DNA of 64,000 nt from contig CM035808.1 in the NCBI GenBank assembly GCA_020466095.1, positions 44,309,793 through 44,373,792 of the forward strand, written 5' to 3'. The DNA is from Chlorops oryzae. Its lineage: Eukaryota; Arthropoda; Insecta; Diptera; Chloropidae. A program made the position numbers and the translations under genes. Under the pieces are notes generated by a model. The model saw nothing but the letters and a program-made list of their open reading frames with translations, had not been told where the DNA came from and made no database searches. Below, piece after piece: positions 61,601 to 64,000 of the stretch (positions are counted from its first letter, which is position 1; every line of letters starts with the position of its first letter).

Positions 61601-62739
61601 TGAAAAAAGGTTCGATTCGAAGGCGCTGGCTTATGATATTAATAAGGCTAAATACCTGAGAGAGTACCCAATACAAAATGCTGAAATTTAGGAAATTTTG
61701 AAAGAGAAACATGTAGGCAGCCCATACGCAAATCATCGCATAGATACAGACGGATTTTTGGGCCGTATTTTTTGGTTTTCAGATTTTGGTTTTTTGTTTC
61801 CTAAAGTATGAGTATCAATAAAGTATCCAACGGTGTCGGACCAACTGACATAAGCATGACGTTCATAAGCACCACCACGCAAGCTCAAGTATGACAGCCA
61901 AAACGTGAGTTACGATCTTGGCGCGCGATTTTATTTATTTATTTTTTTTTTTTAATTTTTTTTTTTTTCTTATTTTGTTTATGCATTTTTGGAGCACAAC
62001 GGTTGAAGTTTGGAGTGGAGTTTTTTTTTTTTTTTTAAAAAGAAAAAAAAATTTTTTTTGACTCCGCAGAGATTTAGTATTTAATGCGGTCGCGGCGCTG
62101 TGGACTGACAAATTGTAAGACTTACATTAAGCCGAATGACATTCCATTTTGTGATCTCAGCATCTCTATTTATGCAATTTGTTAGAATTTAATTTTAAGA
62201 CTCAAATCGTTTGTAATTCTAATGAAGATTGAGTCAGCGAGCGTTTGTTTTTTGTTTGTTTTTACCTTCAGAATGACCATGAACTGGTACGTGTTTTGCA
62301 GAGATTCGTTCAAACTTGTTAGATTGTGGACGTCCCCATTCATTGCAGCTTGGCTTTGAGAAGTTGTGTTGTGGCAAAGGTGATGAAAATATGATGAATG
62401 GACACAGCTCGACAGTGCAGAAAACAAACCAACGTTTATTAATTTATTATTTTATCTTTTTTTTTTAATTTTTGCAATTAAAATTTAATCAAATGAAGTT
62501 ATTATTTCTTGATTGGTATGTAAGAAATCTTGTCACGGATTATGCATATCTTTGGAGAAGGTCATTTGTTGTTGATTGAAACGGCGGTTTGACTCGAAGG
62601 TAAGGTTCTTTTCTTTATTTCTGCCATGAAATCTTTTTCTGAGTGTTTACTTTTGCCAATATAAACAGGGTCCCTTCTACCCGATTTCACGCATTCACTC
62701 TCTTGTATCTGAGACGACCTTTTAAGCATTATTTATTCC
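58623..62739. other. non-coding stretch
   Basis: No gene supported over 4.1 kb. It holds long T-runs (60055, 60310, 61930-62060), a CATCGC/CGTCAT run near 61468-61510 and short AC-rich patches (58890-58935). Frames such as 60197-60460 are A/T-run artefacts. Confidence 0.45.
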
Positions 62740-63360
62740 TATCCTATATTACTATTTATTTTTATACAATTTATATTTTAATTTTTTTCTTTCTTTTTTT
62801 AATTAATTATTTTTTATTTTATTATTTAATTTTTTTTTATTTATTCAGACATTCTTAATTTCTGTAAATTTTTTCATTTTTTAAGTTTAAATTTTTTAAA
62901 TCTAAAAAAGTTTTAAATTTCTTTAAAATGTTTATCTTTTCTCATTTTCTTAAAATTTATTTATTTTTTTTTATATTTTTTTTAATTTCAAATTGATTTT
63001 ATTTTTAAATGTTTTGCACATATTTTGTATTTGTTTAAAATTTTTTAAATACAAAATAATTTTCAATATTTTTTAATAAGAAGTATTAGTTTTAATTACC
63101 AATTCTTTTCTAATTTTTAAAATGTTTCAAAATAATTTTATTTTTTATAAGTATTTGTTTTAATTTTTTTTTAACTTATTTAGATTTTGTTAATTTTATA
63201 AGATTTGAAAACATTTCAAATTTTTTTTCTTAATTTTAAAATGTTTTCAAGATTTTTGTTGATTTTACTGCTTTAAATTTAATTACACAATTTTGTTTAT
63301 TTTTGTTTTGTTTATTTTTATGTTTAATATCTTAATTAGAAACTTTTTAAATTATTAATT
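62740..63360. repeat. T-rich low-complexity stretch
   Basis: About 620 bp of 'tttttaaatttttt'-like sequence with almost no G or C, directly left of the SINE at 63496. Confidence 0.75.
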
Positions 63361-63495
63361 TCTTTGAATTGGAATGAAATTATGTATGTATGTTGGGAGT
63401 AGCTGCCACTTAGGCCGTATACCGGGCCGGTTGTGATAACCACGAGGGTTTGTGTGAGTGTATGTCTTTCTATGTAGTGTGATCCTAACATGCGA

Positions 63496-63616
63496 TTTTT
63501 TGAAAAACCAGTGCTAGCGCTTGGAACATTACACTCCGTTTCTCTCTGCCGGGAATTGAACCTCGGACCCTGCAATAAAGCACGCATCCGCTACGCAATC
63601 GTTGCGCCACTTGGAA
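63496..63616 (-). mobile_element. tRNA-derived SINE, copy 3
   Basis: On the minus strand: gtggcgcaacgattgcgtag (A-box region), then gaggttcaattcccgg (B box), then aaacggagtgtaatgttcca and ctagcactggtttttcaaaa. The body after the B box matches copies 1 and 2, while the tRNA head is diverged. A (GTAT)-type repeat near 63382-63393 may be part of the tail of this or an adjacent copy. Confidence 0.65.
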
Positions 63617-64000
63617 CCTAATAACTTGAAATCTTATTGCTAAAAACCAAATACCACATTCAAAGAAAATTTGAATTAATTTTTTTTAATTGTTCAAAAT
63701 GGAACGGAAAGAGACTATCGGAACCATGTTCAAAATATCTCTTCAGGCTCTTTCGTGTTTCTTAAATTTTTTTGCTTCTAAATTAATCATTAACGAACTA
63801 TGTAAGTTTTGTTCAAAAAACTTTTCGTTTCCATTATTGCCCGTCAAAATTCGCGTGTGAATTTTGTTATTTCCCAACCCAAACAGCATGTGGCATGATT
63901 TGTTGATTACGTTACAAGCAACAGCAACAGCTGTACCCTACAATGCTACTTCAAAAACACAAAAAGCCAAAATAATAAAAATCTTTTCTCCAAATACGCG
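63617..64000. other. non-coding end of window
   Basis: Nothing recognised in the last 384 bp. Confidence 0.4.

Overview
The window reads as repeat-rich, AT-rich nuclear DNA of an insect, most likely a higher fly (Diptera). The basis is a eukaryotic tRNA-Lys gene, mariner and Tc1 transposons, many hAT-type elements, a LINE, tRNA-derived SINEs, CAG/CAA (opa-like) runs and a 'gtgggcgtggcag' plus (GACG/GACA)n repeat that resembles Drosophila mini-me/DINE-like sequence. The species cannot be fixed from the sequence. I find no complete host protein-coding gene. The window looks like an intergenic or intronic stretch built largely from mobile elements inserted into one another.

Layout, left half. 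0.9-2.2 kb: decayed Tc1-like (DD37E spacing) transposon. 4.57-6.46 kb: 5'-truncated LINE with a 12-bp target duplication and a (TTGAA)n tail. 6.5-11 kb: two inverted copies of one repeat, the second split by a composite insertion that holds a mini-me-like repeat, itself split by a hAT element with an antisense transposase remnant. 11.6-13.1 kb: a MITE split by a hAT element that in turn contains a smaller MITE. 13.2-13.8 kb: a perfect 37-bp inverted repeat overlapping a candidate two-exon coding fragment with polyglutamine. 13.8-22.9 kb: nothing recognisable apart from AT-rich simple sequence.

Layout, middle. 22.9-24.6 kb: a hAT element with two further nested insertions and a SINE. 24.0-35.9 kb: three tandem copies of a unit whose core is a 0.9-1.8 kb homopyrimidine (CT-rich) array. 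One copy carries a mariner insertion and another a hAT insertion inside the array. Copies differ by many 1-bp indels in some blocks and are identical in others, and one stretch is an interleaved mosaic of two other sequences, which suggests either unusual exchange or assembly consensus error.

Layout, right half. 36.4 kb: MITE. 39.6-41.5 kb: CACTA-like element. 42.4-43.7 kb: second mariner copy (minus strand), whose transposase frame is open except for one nonsense codon. 44.9 and 58.3 kb: pogo-like MITEs. 47.3 kb: tRNA-Lys(CTT), the only confident host gene. 48.2 kb: MITE related to the one at 12.1 kb. 51.5-56.3 kb: two 1.66-kb direct repeats separated by a perfect 130-bp inverted repeat that encloses a frameshifted transposon-type protein gene. 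63.5 kb: a third SINE. All transposase and reverse transcriptase genes seen are truncated or interrupted, so any activity would need proteins supplied from elsewhere.
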